A stretch of DNA of 47,544 nucleotides from Streptomyces litmocidini. GTDB taxonomy: Bacteria; Actinomycetota; Actinomycetes; Streptomycetales; Streptomycetaceae. Positions 24,880 to 33,026 of this stretch are shown here, piece after piece (positions within the stretch are counted from its first letter, which is position 1; every line of letters starts with the position of its first letter). The translations under genes were made by a program, and so were the position numbers. The stretch covers positions 1 through 47,544 of the forward strand of contig NZ_BMTQ01000027.1 of the NCBI RefSeq assembly GCF_014649755.1, given 5' to 3'. The notes under the pieces are model-generated. The model was not told the origin of the DNA and ran no database searches. It saw nothing but the letters and a program-made list of their open reading frames with translations.

Positions 24880-25625
24880 ATGCCGGGCGTCCAGGTGCTC
24901 GCCGTCCTCCTCGGCGGGACGACCGTCGCCACTATCGTCGGCGTGCCCGGCGGCGCCCTGCTCGGGGCGTACGCCGGGTGGCGGGCCGCGTTCTGGGTGG
25001 TCGCCGCGCTATGCGCAGCCGCCGCGCTGGGCATTCTGAGGGGTGTGCCCGCCGAGGCCATGAAGGCCGAACAGGGCTCCCTGAGGGCCAATTTCCGCGT
25101 CCTGCGCGAGCCCCGCCTCGTCCGCGTGCTGGTCCTTGCCGCGCTGGTGAACGCCGCCACTTTCGGCGCCTTCACCTTCCTCGCCCCGGTCGTCACCGAC
25201 CCGGCCGGACTCACCGCGTCCTGGGTCTCCGTCGCCCTGGTGCTGTTCGGGGCGGGCTCCTTCGCCAGGGTCACGCTCGCGGGCCGGCTCGCCGACCGGC
25301 TCCTCGCGGTCGGCGGACCGCTGTCGCCCATCGGGTGGGTCGTCCTCGCCGCCCTGGCCGACTGCCCGGCAGCCCTGCTGGGGCTCCTGCTCGTCCAGGG
25401 GCGCTGTCGTTCGCTCTCGGCGGCACGCTCATCGCTCGGCTCCTGTACGCGGCGGCCGGCGCGCCCGCGCTCGCCGGGGCGTACGCCACGCCGCGCTCAA
25501 CGTCGGGGCCGCTGTCGGCGGCACTGGTGCTCGACCCGCCGACGGGGCCATTCCGGCTAAGCGCGGCGCTCGTCGCCGCCGCGCTGGCGTTCGCGGCCGT
25601 CAGCGATAGTCGTCGGGGTGGTCCT
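24880..25625 (+). pseudogene. truncated, frameshifted MFS efflux transporter
   Basis: The frame opens in what would be the fourth helix (VLAVLLGGTTVATIVGVPGG, ALLGAYAGWRAAFWVVAALC). It continues as a CmlR/arabinose-efflux-type MFS protein (VLREPRLVRVLVLAALVNAA, FTFLAPVVTDPAGL, AGRLADRLL). A frameshift near 25400 leads to LSFALGGTLIARLLYAAAGAP and, after more damage, SAALVAAALAFAAVSDSR. The first three helices and motif A are gone, so it is inactive. Confidence 0.8.
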
Positions 25626-26106
25626 GCATCCATGTGTTGATGAAGTCGCGGGTGCCGACGAGCAGCTTCTCGTGCTTCTTCAGGTTCTCGTAGAAAGCGT
25701 CGCCAGCCAGCTCCTTGTTGAGATCGGTGATCTTCTGGATCGGCTCGGGGAAGTGGCCGGGGCCCTTCGGGTCGTTCTTCATCGCCATGCCCAGTTCCTG
25801 GAGCTCCTTGTTGAGGCGGCCGAGGAAGTAGGCGCAGTCGCTCGCGCAGGAGTCGTCCAGGGTGGCCTGGAGGGTGGCGAAGGCGTCACGGACCTTCTCG
25901 GTGGAGCTGGGGGCGAACTCGCCGGTCGCGCTGGGGACGCCGTCGGCCGGCTCGGGCGCGGTGGTCTCCGGTGCGGCGGCCGTCGTCCCCGGCGCCGCTG
26001 TCGTGGCCGGGACCGTCGCCGTGGCAGACGTCCCCGGGCCCGCCGCGTCGTCGGGCTCGGGGGTCGTACCGCAGGAGACGGCCAGGGCCGCCAGGCGGCA
26101 AGGAGC
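25600..26106 (-). pseudogene. lipoprotein gene lacking its 5' end
   Basis: The minus frame reads CRLAALAVSCGTTPEPDDAA, in which AVSC is a lipobox. An Ala/Thr/Pro linker follows, then a helical domain: SSTEKVRDAFATLQATLDDS, CASDCAYFLGRLNKELQELG, EPIQKITDLNKELAGDAFYE, VGTRDFINTWMQDHPDDYR. A TGA lies two codons before CRLAAL and there is no start codon, so the signal peptide's N-terminus was cut by the junction with the plus-strand fragment at 26096. The 3' end is intact. Confidence 0.65.
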
Positions 26107-26439
26107 TCAAGCCGCAGTACTTCCCCGACCAGCTCACCAGCTGGCTGTCCATCCCGCTCGCCACCCAGGGCCACGCGGCCAGGATCCTCTTCCCGCAGAT
26201 CACGAGGAAGGCTGCCCCGGCTGATCGAGAGAGCGCGCGGCGTCCAGGACGGCGACTTCTTCGACGAGACCACCGAGGACCGCTACCCCGACGCCTTCGG
26301 CCTCCTGCCCCCGCCCGCCGACCACACCGCCCTGCGCGCCGCTCTGGCCGAATTGCCCCGCCAGGGACTCGTGATGGGCCACGACACCAGCGTCAACGCC
26401 ACGCTCCTGAAGGACGCCATTGCCCGCCTGAGCGCCTGA
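26096..26439 (+). pseudogene. C-terminal remnant of an unknown gene
   Basis: The first frame reads GKELKPQYFPDQLTSWLSIP, then ATQGHAARILFPQITRKAAP. After a frameshift it continues RLIERARGVQDGDFFDETTE, DRYPDAFGLLPPPADHTALR, AALAELPRQGLVMGHDTSVN and ATLLKDAIARLSA, then stop. Both parts are well-composed protein with no start codon. The family is not recognised. It abuts the truncated lipoprotein gene head to head, so both lost their 5' ends at one junction. Confidence 0.55.
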
Positions 26440-26485
26440 CCTCGAGACCCCCGGTCCGTACCCCTATAACGGGCCGGCCCCGCCC

Positions 26486-26524
26486 GGTGCCCCTTCTCGC
26501 CCCAGCCTCGCGAGGAGGGGCACC
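26486..26524. terminator. 15-bp hairpin, related to the one at 29043
   Basis: GGTGCCCCTTCTCGC (26486-26500) pairs with GCGAGGAGGGGCACC (26510-26524) with one G:T, loop CCCAGCCTC. About 40 nt around it are shared with 29038-29083. It may terminate the fragment ending at 26439. Confidence 0.7.
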
Positions 26525-26649
26525 GGCATGCCGCGGCACGATCCGAGACAGCGCTTACGGGCGGGCCCCGGCCCGGGCGCCGATCACCCACTGAGACGGG
26601 CAGGGGCAGCAAGCGGCCGACAATCAGAAGAACCGCTGGCCGCGACAGC

Positions 26650-26690
26650 CCGTCACCCGGCCCGGCCTATACGGCCGGGCCGGGTGACGG
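26650..26690. repeat. 18-bp perfect GC hairpin
   Basis: CCGTCACCCGGCCCGGCC (26650-26667) and GGCCGGGCCGGGTGACGG (26673-26690) are exact complements around TATAC. The position suggests a terminator isolating the downstream gene. Confidence 0.8.
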
Positions 26691-26733
26691 CCCGAAATTC
26701 CCGGACTCCCCGTACAACTATTCGAGCTGCTCG

Positions 26734-26778
26734 CGAGTCTGAGTCGGACACGGCATCTCCGTGTCCGACTCAGACTCG
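26734..26778. promoter_or_regulatory. 20-bp perfect inverted repeat just before the FG-GAP gene
   Basis: CGAGTCTGAGTCGGACACGG (26734-26753) and CCGTGTCCGACTCAGACTCG (26759-26778) are exact complements, loop CATCT, ending 13 nt before the TTG start at 26792. It could be a terminator/attenuator, a large operator, or a leader hairpin that limits translation. The sequence alone cannot decide. Confidence 0.7.
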
Positions 26779-26791
26779 TGGGGGCTTCACC

Positions 26792-29008
26792 TTGCAGTTC
26801 CGTTCCACCAGCAGCCGTCTCGCCACCGCCGTCACGGCCGTCCTCGCGGTCACCGCCCTCGGCGTCGGCACGCTGGCGACCGCCCCGGCCGCCTTCGCGA
26901 CGACATCGGCCTCGTCCGGGCAGGCCGACGCCACGCTTCCCCTCTACCCCGAGGGCTCCCCCCTCGGGGGCGCGGGCACCAGCGGGTTCTTCACGTACGA
27001 CTACGTCGAAGCCGACAGCATCACGGACCTGGTCTGGACGCCGTACGACGGAGGAGCCTCGAAGCGGCTCCGGCACCCCAAGAACGGCGGTTACGCCCTG
27101 GCGGGCAACGACATCGCCGTCGTCGGCGATGACAGCTGGCCCGTGGCCATGCAGTCGATCACCTTGTGGAACATGGCCGACCCGGCGGCCCCCGGCGTGG
27201 ACATCGACCTCGGCGCGTTGGGCGGCGGCTACCTGGCCACGCTGAGCCCGACGAGTGTGCTCGCGCAGATCTGGAAGGCGGACGGCACGGCGGAACTGCG
27301 CGTCGTCACCAAGGACGGCGCCACGACGACCAGCCGCAAGATCACGGGCCTGCCGGCGGACGCCGCCAACTTCAACGGTTCGACGGTCCTCGGAGGCTCC
27401 GTTCTCGTGAGGTACGAGGCGGGCCCGCCGGAGGCGCGCACCGGCCACCGGGCTCTGGTCGACGTGGCGGCCGGGACGGTGACCGAGACCTACTCCTCGG
27501 CCAAGTCCGGGTACAACGACTCCGGCCACCTGACGTTCTCCGCTTCGCACGTGGCCTGGCTCGACCAGGACGACACCGAGGCGTACGTCACGTCCGTCGA
27601 CCGCAAGACGGGCGAGCAGAAGAAGACCGTTCTGGGTGACAGCACTCAAGAGTGGTACTACGAGCTGGTGGGCGACTGGCTGGTGTACGGCGCCTACTGG
27701 GCACACGCCACGGCCGTCTCCCTGACCACCGGCGAGACCCGCGACCTCGGCGTCACGATGTCGGAGTCGGCGCCCTCGACCGACGGCAGCGCCGTGCTGC
27801 GCGGCAGCGGGGACGTCGACGGCGACGGTCTGTTCCGCGTCGCGGCCGGTTCGGACGGCGCCCCGACGGTCACCAAGGTCGCCGAGACGGGCCAGGTGAT
27901 ACCCCCGCTGGAGATCCAGCAGGTCCGCGTCCCCGACGCGGTCGACCTCGACAAGTCCGGCGGCAAGGTGACCCTGAGCTGGATGCTGTCGCGCACCGAC
28001 GCCTACCTGGACGTCACGCTGACGCACACCGTCACGGGCAAGGAGTTCAAGAAGCGTCTGACCGCGCCCGCGTCCGGCACCCTGTTCTCCTTCGACTGGG
28101 ACGGTGTCATCGCCGGTGTGGACGCGCCGAACGGCACGTACGGCGTGGAGGCCGAGGCGACGCTGCTCGACGGCACCGGCGAGCCCGCCTACCAGGGCTG
28201 GCTCATGAACGTCACCCGCGCGGCCAATCCGCACGACTACACCAACAACGGCTCCACCGACGTCCTCGCCCGGGACGCCTCCGGCGTGCTGTGGCGCGAC
28301 GACCTGCGGGACCGCCCGGTGGGCGGCAAGTTCGTGTCCGCTCAACGCACGAAGATCGGCGCGGGCTGGGGGGCGTACAAGCAGGTCGAGGCCGTCGGCA
28401 ACGTCGCCGGCGCCGCCCCCGGCGACCTGATCGCGATCGACGGCTCCGGCGTGCAGTGGCTCTACCTGGGCAAGGGCGACGGCACGTTCGCCCCCCGCGT
28501 GCAGGTCGGCACCGGCTGGCAGATCTACAACAAGATCACCGGCGGTTCGGACCTCGACGGTGACGGCCGTGCCGACCTGGTGGGCACGGACGGCGCCGGC
28601 TACCTGTGGTTCTACAAGGGCACCGGCAACTACGCGAAGCCGTACGCGCCCCGCGTGAAGGTCGGCGGCGGCTGGGGGGTCTACAACCAGATCACCGCCG
28701 TCGGGAACATCGCCGGTGCGGCCGCGGGGGACATGGTCGCCCGCGACACCTCCGGCGTCCTCTGGCTCTACCTGGGCAAGGGCGACGGCACGTTCGCCCC
28801 CCGGGTGAAGATCGGTGCGGGTTGGGGCGCCTACTCCCAGCTCGTCGGCGCCGGCGACCTCGACAACGACGGCCGCCCGGACCTGATCGCGTACGGGTCC
28901 GGCGGCACGTACGTCTACCGCTCGACGGGCAGTGTCGCCGCCTCCCTCAGTCGTCAGACGACGACGCTGTACTCGGGTGAGGGCACCAAGTTCAACAGCG
29001 TGATCTAA
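26792..29008 (+). CDS. secreted FG-GAP/VCBS repeat protein (738 aa)
   Basis: Start taken as TTG 26792; no ATG or GTG fits the signal peptide (QFRSTSSRLATAVTAVLAVT to APAAFATTSA). Residues about 40-390 look like beta-propeller blades. About 395-480 is a FlgD/Ig-like sandwich (GGKVTLSWMLSRTDAYLDVT). The C-terminal third has FG-GAP/VCBS repeats with Ca-binding-like loops (DLDGDGRADLV, DLDNDGRPDLI) and repeated units such as YLGKGDGTFAPRV..GWGAY. Probably an extracellular cell-wall or matrix-associated protein without an identified enzyme domain. It faces a paralogue at 29393. Confidence 0.8.
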   Translation: MQFRSTSSRLATAVTAVLAVTALGVGTLATAPAAFATTSASSGQADATLPLYPEGSPLGGAGTSGFFTYDYVEADSITDLVWTPYDGGASKRLRHPKNGGYALAGNDIAVVGDDSWPVAMQSITLWNMADPAAPGVDIDLGALGGGYLATLSPTSVLAQIWKADGTAELRVVTKDGATTTSRKITGLPADAANFNGSTVLGGSVLVRYEAGPPEARTGHRALVDVAAGTVTETYSSAKSGYNDSGHLTFSASHVAWLDQDDTEAYVTSVDRKTGEQKKTVLGDSTQEWYYELVGDWLVYGAYWAHATAVSLTTGETRDLGVTMSESAPSTDGSAVLRGSGDVDGDGLFRVAAGSDGAPTVTKVAETGQVIPPLEIQQVRVPDAVDLDKSGGKVTLSWMLSRTDAYLDVTLTHTVTGKEFKKRLTAPASGTLFSFDWDGVIAGVDAPNGTYGVEAEATLLDGTGEPAYQGWLMNVTRAANPHDYTNNGSTDVLARDASGVLWRDDLRDRPVGGKFVSAQRTKIGAGWGAYKQVEAVGNVAGAAPGDLIAIDGSGVQWLYLGKGDGTFAPRVQVGTGWQIYNKITGGSDLDGDGRADLVGTDGAGYLWFYKGTGNYAKPYAPRVKVGGGWGVYNQITAVGNIAGAAAGDMVARDTSGVLWLYLGKGDGTFAPRVKIGAGWGAYSQLVGAGDLDNDGRPDLIAYGSGGTYVYRSTGSVAASLSRQTTTLYSGEGTKFNSVI

Positions 29009-29009
29009 G

Positions 29010-29036
29010 GCCGGTCCGTACTTTGAACGGACCGGC
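29010..29036. terminator. hairpin terminator (first of two)
   Basis: GCCGGTCCGT / ACGGACCGGC, a 10-bp stem with a 7-nt loop, directly after the FG-GAP stop codon. Confidence 0.8.
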
Positions 29037-29042
29037 TCGCCC

Positions 29043-29081
29043 GGTGCCACTCCTCGCCCCAGCCACGCGAGGAGGGGCACC
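29043..29081. terminator. 15-bp hairpin, related to the one at 26486
   Basis: GGTGCCACTCCTCGC pairs with GCGAGGAGGGGCACC with one mismatch, loop CCCAGCCAC. Stem, loop and flanks match the 26486-26524 hairpin, so the FG-GAP gene is bracketed by two copies. Confidence 0.75.
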
Positions 29082-29146
29082 GTCCTGTCACGGGACGGGA
29101 CGGGACGGGGCGCGGGGGCCCGACGGCCCTGTGCCCCGAGGTGCCG

Positions 29147-29274
29147 TTATGCGGGGGCCTGGCCGAGGTGGTCGCGGGGGTGCCCGGTGAGCTGTCGATG
29201 CAGGGCCTCGATCCGGGAGCGGACCAGGCCGTCGCGGTAGGGGCAGGGAGCCGGTCGAGTACGCTGGCGGCCAT
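29147..29274 (-). pseudogene. possible C-terminal fragment of an unknown gene
   Basis: The minus frame MAASVLDRLPAP continues after a one-base shift as YRDGLVRSRIEALHRQLTGH then PRDHLGQAPA and stop. The composition is protein-like but short. No family recognised; weak. Confidence 0.3.
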
Positions 29275-29392
29275 CTCAGACGCCGGCGTGGGGCCGCAGG
29301 TTCTGTTCCGCCGTCAGAGCGGACTGCTGCCGCGCCCCCGTACTTCGGCGCGGGGCGCGGTGCTTCACGCGGAGCCTGATCCGGAGCGTTGT

Positions 29393-30613
29393 TCAGGCAG
29401 CGTGGTCGTAGTCGAAACCGATGGCGTAGGACCAGACCCGCTGGGCGCCGAGGAAGGGGATCTTCCAGTCGCCGGTCCCCCGGTAGAGGGACATGTCGCC
29501 GTTACTGCGAATGGCGACCAGGTCAGGGCGACCGTCCTTGGAGACGTCTCCGGCGGCGACGAGGTGGCTGTAGGTGTTCCAGCCGCCGCCTACGCGGGTG
29601 CGCGGGGCGAACGTGCCGTCGCCCTTGCCCAGATGGCTCCAGAGAACGCCCGAGGTGTCGCGGGCGAGGAGGTCTCCGGCCTGGCCGCCCGCGATGTCGC
29701 CGACGGCGGTGATGTCGTTATAGATGCCCCAGCCGGTGCCGATCTTCTTCCGAGCGGTGAAGGGGCTGGTGGCATTGCCGGTTCCGGGGTGGAGCCAGAG
29801 AACGCCGGTTTTGTCGACGGCGAGGACGTCCGGTCTGCCGTCGCCGGTCAGGTCGCTGCCGCCGGTGATCCGGTTGTAGATCTGCCAGCCGGTGCCGACC
29901 TTGGTACGGCCGTAGAAGCCGCCCTTGCCGTTGCCGGTGTGGAGCCAGAGCGCCCCGGAGGTGTCACGAGTGAGGATGTCGCTCACGGGCGAACCGCCGA
30001 GGTTGCCGACCGCCTCGATCCGGTCGTAGATCTGCCACCCGGGGCCGATGAGCGCACGGTGGGACGAGTCCATGTCCAGCTCACCGCTGTAGTACGTGCT
30101 GTCGGTGCGCCACAGCCCGCCGGCGGAGTCCCGCTGGAGGAGGTCGAAGGCGCCGTTGGCATTGAGGTCGTGTGCGGCGGGCTGGCGGACGAGCTTGAAT
30201 GAGCCGGAGGCCTGGAAGCCGAGCGGGGTTCCGTCCAGTGTGGTCGCCGTGATCGTCCAGGTGTAGTCGCCGTTGGGGACATCGCCCTTCTCGGTGTCGT
30301 GGGTGTCCCAGGAGAGGCGGAACGTGCTCGAATTTGTTTCGGTGCCCAGGAGGTCGGTGGTGGTGTGGCCGGTGCGGGTGTTGCGGATGACGACGGTGGC
30401 CCACGCGCCCCCCGACAGTTCCCACTCCAGCCAGATGTACTGCCGGTTGGTCATGTCGATGACGGGCGGCACGCTATGCCGGATGAGCGTGATGCCGTCC
30501 TCGGCCGAGACGGCCGTGGCTGCCGAAGTGCCTACAGCGCCTGCGCCGAACGTGACGGACAGAACGGTGGCGAGGGCAGTGGCGAACCGCCGGGCGGCAT
30601 GGGGACGGGGCAA
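29393..30613 (-). CDS. secreted FG-GAP/VCBS repeat protein (406 aa)
   Basis: Start MPRPHAARRFATALATVLSV has a Sec signal ending near TAVSAEDG, with AGGGAGAA just upstream. An Ig-like sandwich follows (YIWLEWELSGGAWATVVIRN, then PNGDYTWTITATTLDGTPLG). Five FG-GAP/VCBS blades then carry the repeated W-x-IYNxITxxGD core (GTGWQIYNRITGGSDLTGDG, GTGWGIYNDITAVGDIAGG). It is the paralogue of the C-terminal half of the protein coded at 26792, including GKGDGTFAPR. Probably extracellular. It converges on that gene with terminators between. Confidence 0.85.
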   Translation of the reverse strand: MPRPHAARRFATALATVLSVTFGAGAVGTSAATAVSAEDGITLIRHSVPPVIDMTNRQYIWLEWELSGGAWATVVIRNTRTGHTTTDLLGTETNSSTFRLSWDTHDTEKGDVPNGDYTWTITATTLDGTPLGFQASGSFKLVRQPAAHDLNANGAFDLLQRDSAGGLWRTDSTYYSGELDMDSSHRALIGPGWQIYDRIEAVGNLGGSPVSDILTRDTSGALWLHTGNGKGGFYGRTKVGTGWQIYNRITGGSDLTGDGRPDVLAVDKTGVLWLHPGTGNATSPFTARKKIGTGWGIYNDITAVGDIAGGQAGDLLARDTSGVLWSHLGKGDGTFAPRTRVGGGWNTYSHLVAAGDVSKDGRPDLVAIRSNGDMSLYRGTGDWKIPFLGAQRVWSYAIGFDYDHAA

Positions 30614-30782
30614 TTCAGTTCTCCCTCAGACGCATCAGGTGCACCTTGCACCACACTCCTGTGACGCACGAGAAGGCGAAAGGTTGTACGAAGGTCCGTA
30701 TGCTTTTTGCTGGCGACCATCCGGGTCTCGTCCAGGACCTTCTGTCGGAGTCCGCCCGGCAAGGGCGGCAGACCGTCTTCTA

Positions 30783-31673
30783 ACTGATCGTTTCAGAATG
30801 AGTTGAGCTGCCGGTCTTGTGTTTGTCGATCTTGGTCGGCAGGGTGTCTGGGTGCGTGCTGATCTTGTTCTGGACGACCTGTGGGAGCGGGTGGCTCCGT
30901 TGCTGCCACCCGCTCCTGTACGACGCCACTGCCATCCCGGGCGACTTCGCGTTCCGGACCGGGCGGCCCTCGCCGGCATCATGTACGTGCTGTGGACCGG
31001 TGTCGCCTGGCGCGACGTGCCCGCCGAGACCGTGGGCTGCTCCGGTGTGACGGCCTGGCGTCGGCTGCGGGACTGGACCGAGGCCGGCGTCTGGTCACGC
31101 CTGCACGCCGTTCTGCTGGCCGAACTCCGCCGCGCAGACTTGTTGGACCTGGACGACTGCTCCGTGGACGGCTCTCATGTCCGGGCCCTCAAAGGGGGGA
31201 TCATGTCGGCCCCTCGCCCGTCGACCGTGCCCGCCCGGGTTCCAAGCACCACCTGATCGTCGACCGGCACGGAACCCCGCTCGCCGTCACGCTCACCGGC
31301 GGCAACCGGCACGACGTTACCCAGCTCTTTCCGTTGCTGGATGCCATTCCGTCGATCCGGGGCCTGCGTGGACGTCCCCGCCGTAAACCCCGGCGTCTGT
31401 ACGCCGACCGGGGCTACGACTTCGACAAGTACCGCCGCCTGCTGTGGAAGCGCGGCATCAAACCGCTGATCGCCCGACGCGGCGTCGCCCACGGTTCCGG
31501 GCTGGGGAAGGTGCGTTGGGTGGTGGAGCGGGCGTTTGCCTGGCTGCACCAGTTCAAACGACTCCGCATCCGCTACGAGCGACGCGCCGACCTCCATCAG
31601 GGCCTGCTCGAACTCGCCTGCAGCATCATCTGCCTTCGGCGACTCCGAACGTCCTTCTGAGGCGATCGGCAAG
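30783..31673 (+). mobile_element. IS5-family insertion sequence, about 890 bp
   Basis: Left end ACTGATCGTTTCAGAATGAG and right end (reverse complement of 31653-31673) GCCGATCGCCTCAGAAGGA form imperfect inverted repeats (about 14 of 19 match). One transposase gene with a frameshift fills the element. Size and layout fit the IS427 subgroup of IS5. I cannot define the target duplication with certainty. Confidence 0.75.
30819..31660 (+). CDS. IS5-family transposase, read across a -1 frameshift
   Basis: The first frame (from GTG 30819) runs MFVDLGRQGVWVRADLVLDD through AGIMYVLWTGVAWRDVPAET to DLDDCSVDGSHVRALKGG, which holds the first catalytic Asp region. At AAAGGGGGG (31191-31199) the continuing protein needs a -1 shift into DHVGPSPVDRARPGSKHHLI, then LYADRGYDFDKYRRLLWKRG (second Asp), VRWVVERAFAWLHQF (catalytic Glu) and LRRLRTSF. 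IS427-type elements commonly use programmed frameshifting at such runs, so the element may still be active. Confidence 0.8.
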
Positions 31674-31684
31674 CCGTGACACGG

Positions 31685-32002
31685 CTAACGTCCCGCGGGC
31701 GGGACTTCACACGGCTGGTCATACATCCGCACGTCGCGCGCAGTCGTCAGCGGCATCAGCCGGGCAAGGCCAATCTCGCGGAAGTGGTCGGAGTCGCGGT
31801 GAGACGCGAATGCGGCGGAGTCAACGTACTTCTCGATGCTCACGTACCGCTCGGATGAGTCCTCGGAGCGAAACACGTCGTAGGAGAGACAGCCCGGCTC
31901 CTTGCGACACGCGGCGGCGAACTCGTGCAAGACCCGGCCGAACTCAACGGCATTCTCCGGGCTGCATGACACATCGGCAATGACAAGCACGTGCGAATCC
32001 AT
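31685..32002 (-). CDS. antibiotic biosynthesis monooxygenase (ABM) domain protein (105 aa)
   Basis: Start MDSHVLVIADVSCSPENAVE. This is a ferredoxin-like ABM fold: SHVLVIADV strand, FGRVLHEFAAACRKEPGCLS helix and turn, YDVFRSEDSSERYVSIEKYV (the typical E-x-Y/W strand), and FASHRDSDHFREIGLARLMP with the conserved H-x3-HF. Known members act as cofactor-free quinol monooxygenases, heme-degrading enzymes or simple scavengers. No partner gene is next to it: it is wedged between the right end of an IS5 and an IS5 relic. Confidence 0.8.
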   Translation of the reverse strand: MDSHVLVIADVSCSPENAVEFGRVLHEFAAACRKEPGCLSYDVFRSEDSSERYVSIEKYVDSAAFASHRDSDHFREIGLARLMPLTTARDVRMYDQPCEVPPAGR

Positions 32003-32035
32003 GACACACACCCTACGTCCAGCGTGGCCAGAAAT

Positions 32036-32124
32036 GCGTTGGGTGGTGGAGCGGGCCTGCTCGAACTCACCTGCAGCACCAGCTACCTCTAACGAACCGA
32101 ACAGGCATTCTGAAACGATCGGTG
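32036..32124 (+). mobile_element. IS5 relic: transposase tail plus right end
   Basis: TGCGTTGGGTGGTGGAGCGGGC matches the RWVVERA codons of the IS5 at 30783. It then jumps directly to CTGCTCGAACTC..CCTGCAGCA (LLELxCS) and ends with CATTCTGAAACGATCGGTGA, a right-hand terminal repeat that matches the 10406 and 30783 ends. The interior (about 90 nt of tail) is deleted. Confidence 0.75.
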
Positions 32125-32991
32125 AAGCAGCCGAGCTTGCGCCATCGGGTGTTGCGGGTCTGGCGGTGCTCGTGCAGCAGCCAGGAAACGTGCTCGACGA
32201 GCTCATGCGGGACGTCGAGCGTGGCAGGATACGGAAACCTTCAGGGCCCCTTCGGTCGCCGGTGTGTTGAGTGGAATCATCACGCCAACGACGAGGGGCC
32301 CTGTCTCGTCACCACACCCACTGACCAGCCCATTTCACCCTCCAGCACAGGATGAAAGAGGCTCACTGACGTGGCGGAGAAAATGGGGCCTTCGCGATCG
32401 ATACGCCCTGCGCCGACAGCAACACCATCTGCCTTCCCCGCCGGGGCGTGGACGGGGCCGGTCAGAGCGGATCACGGGCAGCGGTCAGAGGCCGCGGCTG
32501 AATGCCGAGAGGGTTGCTTTCAGCGCCAGTCGGAATTCCAGTTCAGCCAGTTCAGGGGGTGCTGAGAGGGGTCCGTCGGTGAGGGGGCGGCGGCTCAGTC
32601 CATGGACGGCGGACCAGGCTGCGCACTCGGAGCCATGTCGCCGGTCAGGTGGTACCGCGCCTGCCGTGGTCCTGGACGGTCCCTCGCTCTTCGCCTCGTA
32701 AGGCTGCTCCGTGCTCGGGCTCCTCGGCCCCGCTGCCTGGGTCGTTGCCGAGACCAGGCCTGACTCGGGACTACACCCCGCCCGTCCGAGCCGAGACGCA
32801 GGGGAAGCAGCGGCTCGCTCTGGTGGCGCCTCGCGCGCACCGTTGCCACGGCAGAGCGCGCACGTGGTCCGACTCTCAAGGCCCCCCAGGACCGCCCCCA
32901 AGGCCCCCCGCTACTCAGCGGAATCCGCTCGCGGCGACTCTGAATCCACCCCACCCTCCTGCCGACAGGCAACCGTGACAGAGACCCTGCA
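32125..32991. other. gap without a recognisable gene
   Basis: About 870 bp between the IS5 relic and the TetR promoter. A minus frame ending near 32500 (GPLSAPPELAELEFRLALKA, TLSAFSRGL) looks like a protein tail but has no body. The rest reads as decayed sequence in all frames. Confidence 0.4.
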
Positions 32992-33020
32992 TTGACAGCC
33001 TGACATTCCATGCTTAGTTT
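32992..33020 (+). promoter_or_regulatory. promoter of the TetR-SDR operon, probably leaderless
   Basis: TTGACA (32992-32997), 17-bp spacer, TAGTTT (33015-33020). The ATG at 33027 lies 7 nt after the -10, where transcription should start, so the mRNA would begin at or next to the start codon. TGACA and TGTCA copies at 33001 and 33020 flank the -10 in inverted order and could be the TetR operator (inference). Confidence 0.65.
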
Positions 33021-33026
33021 GTCAGT

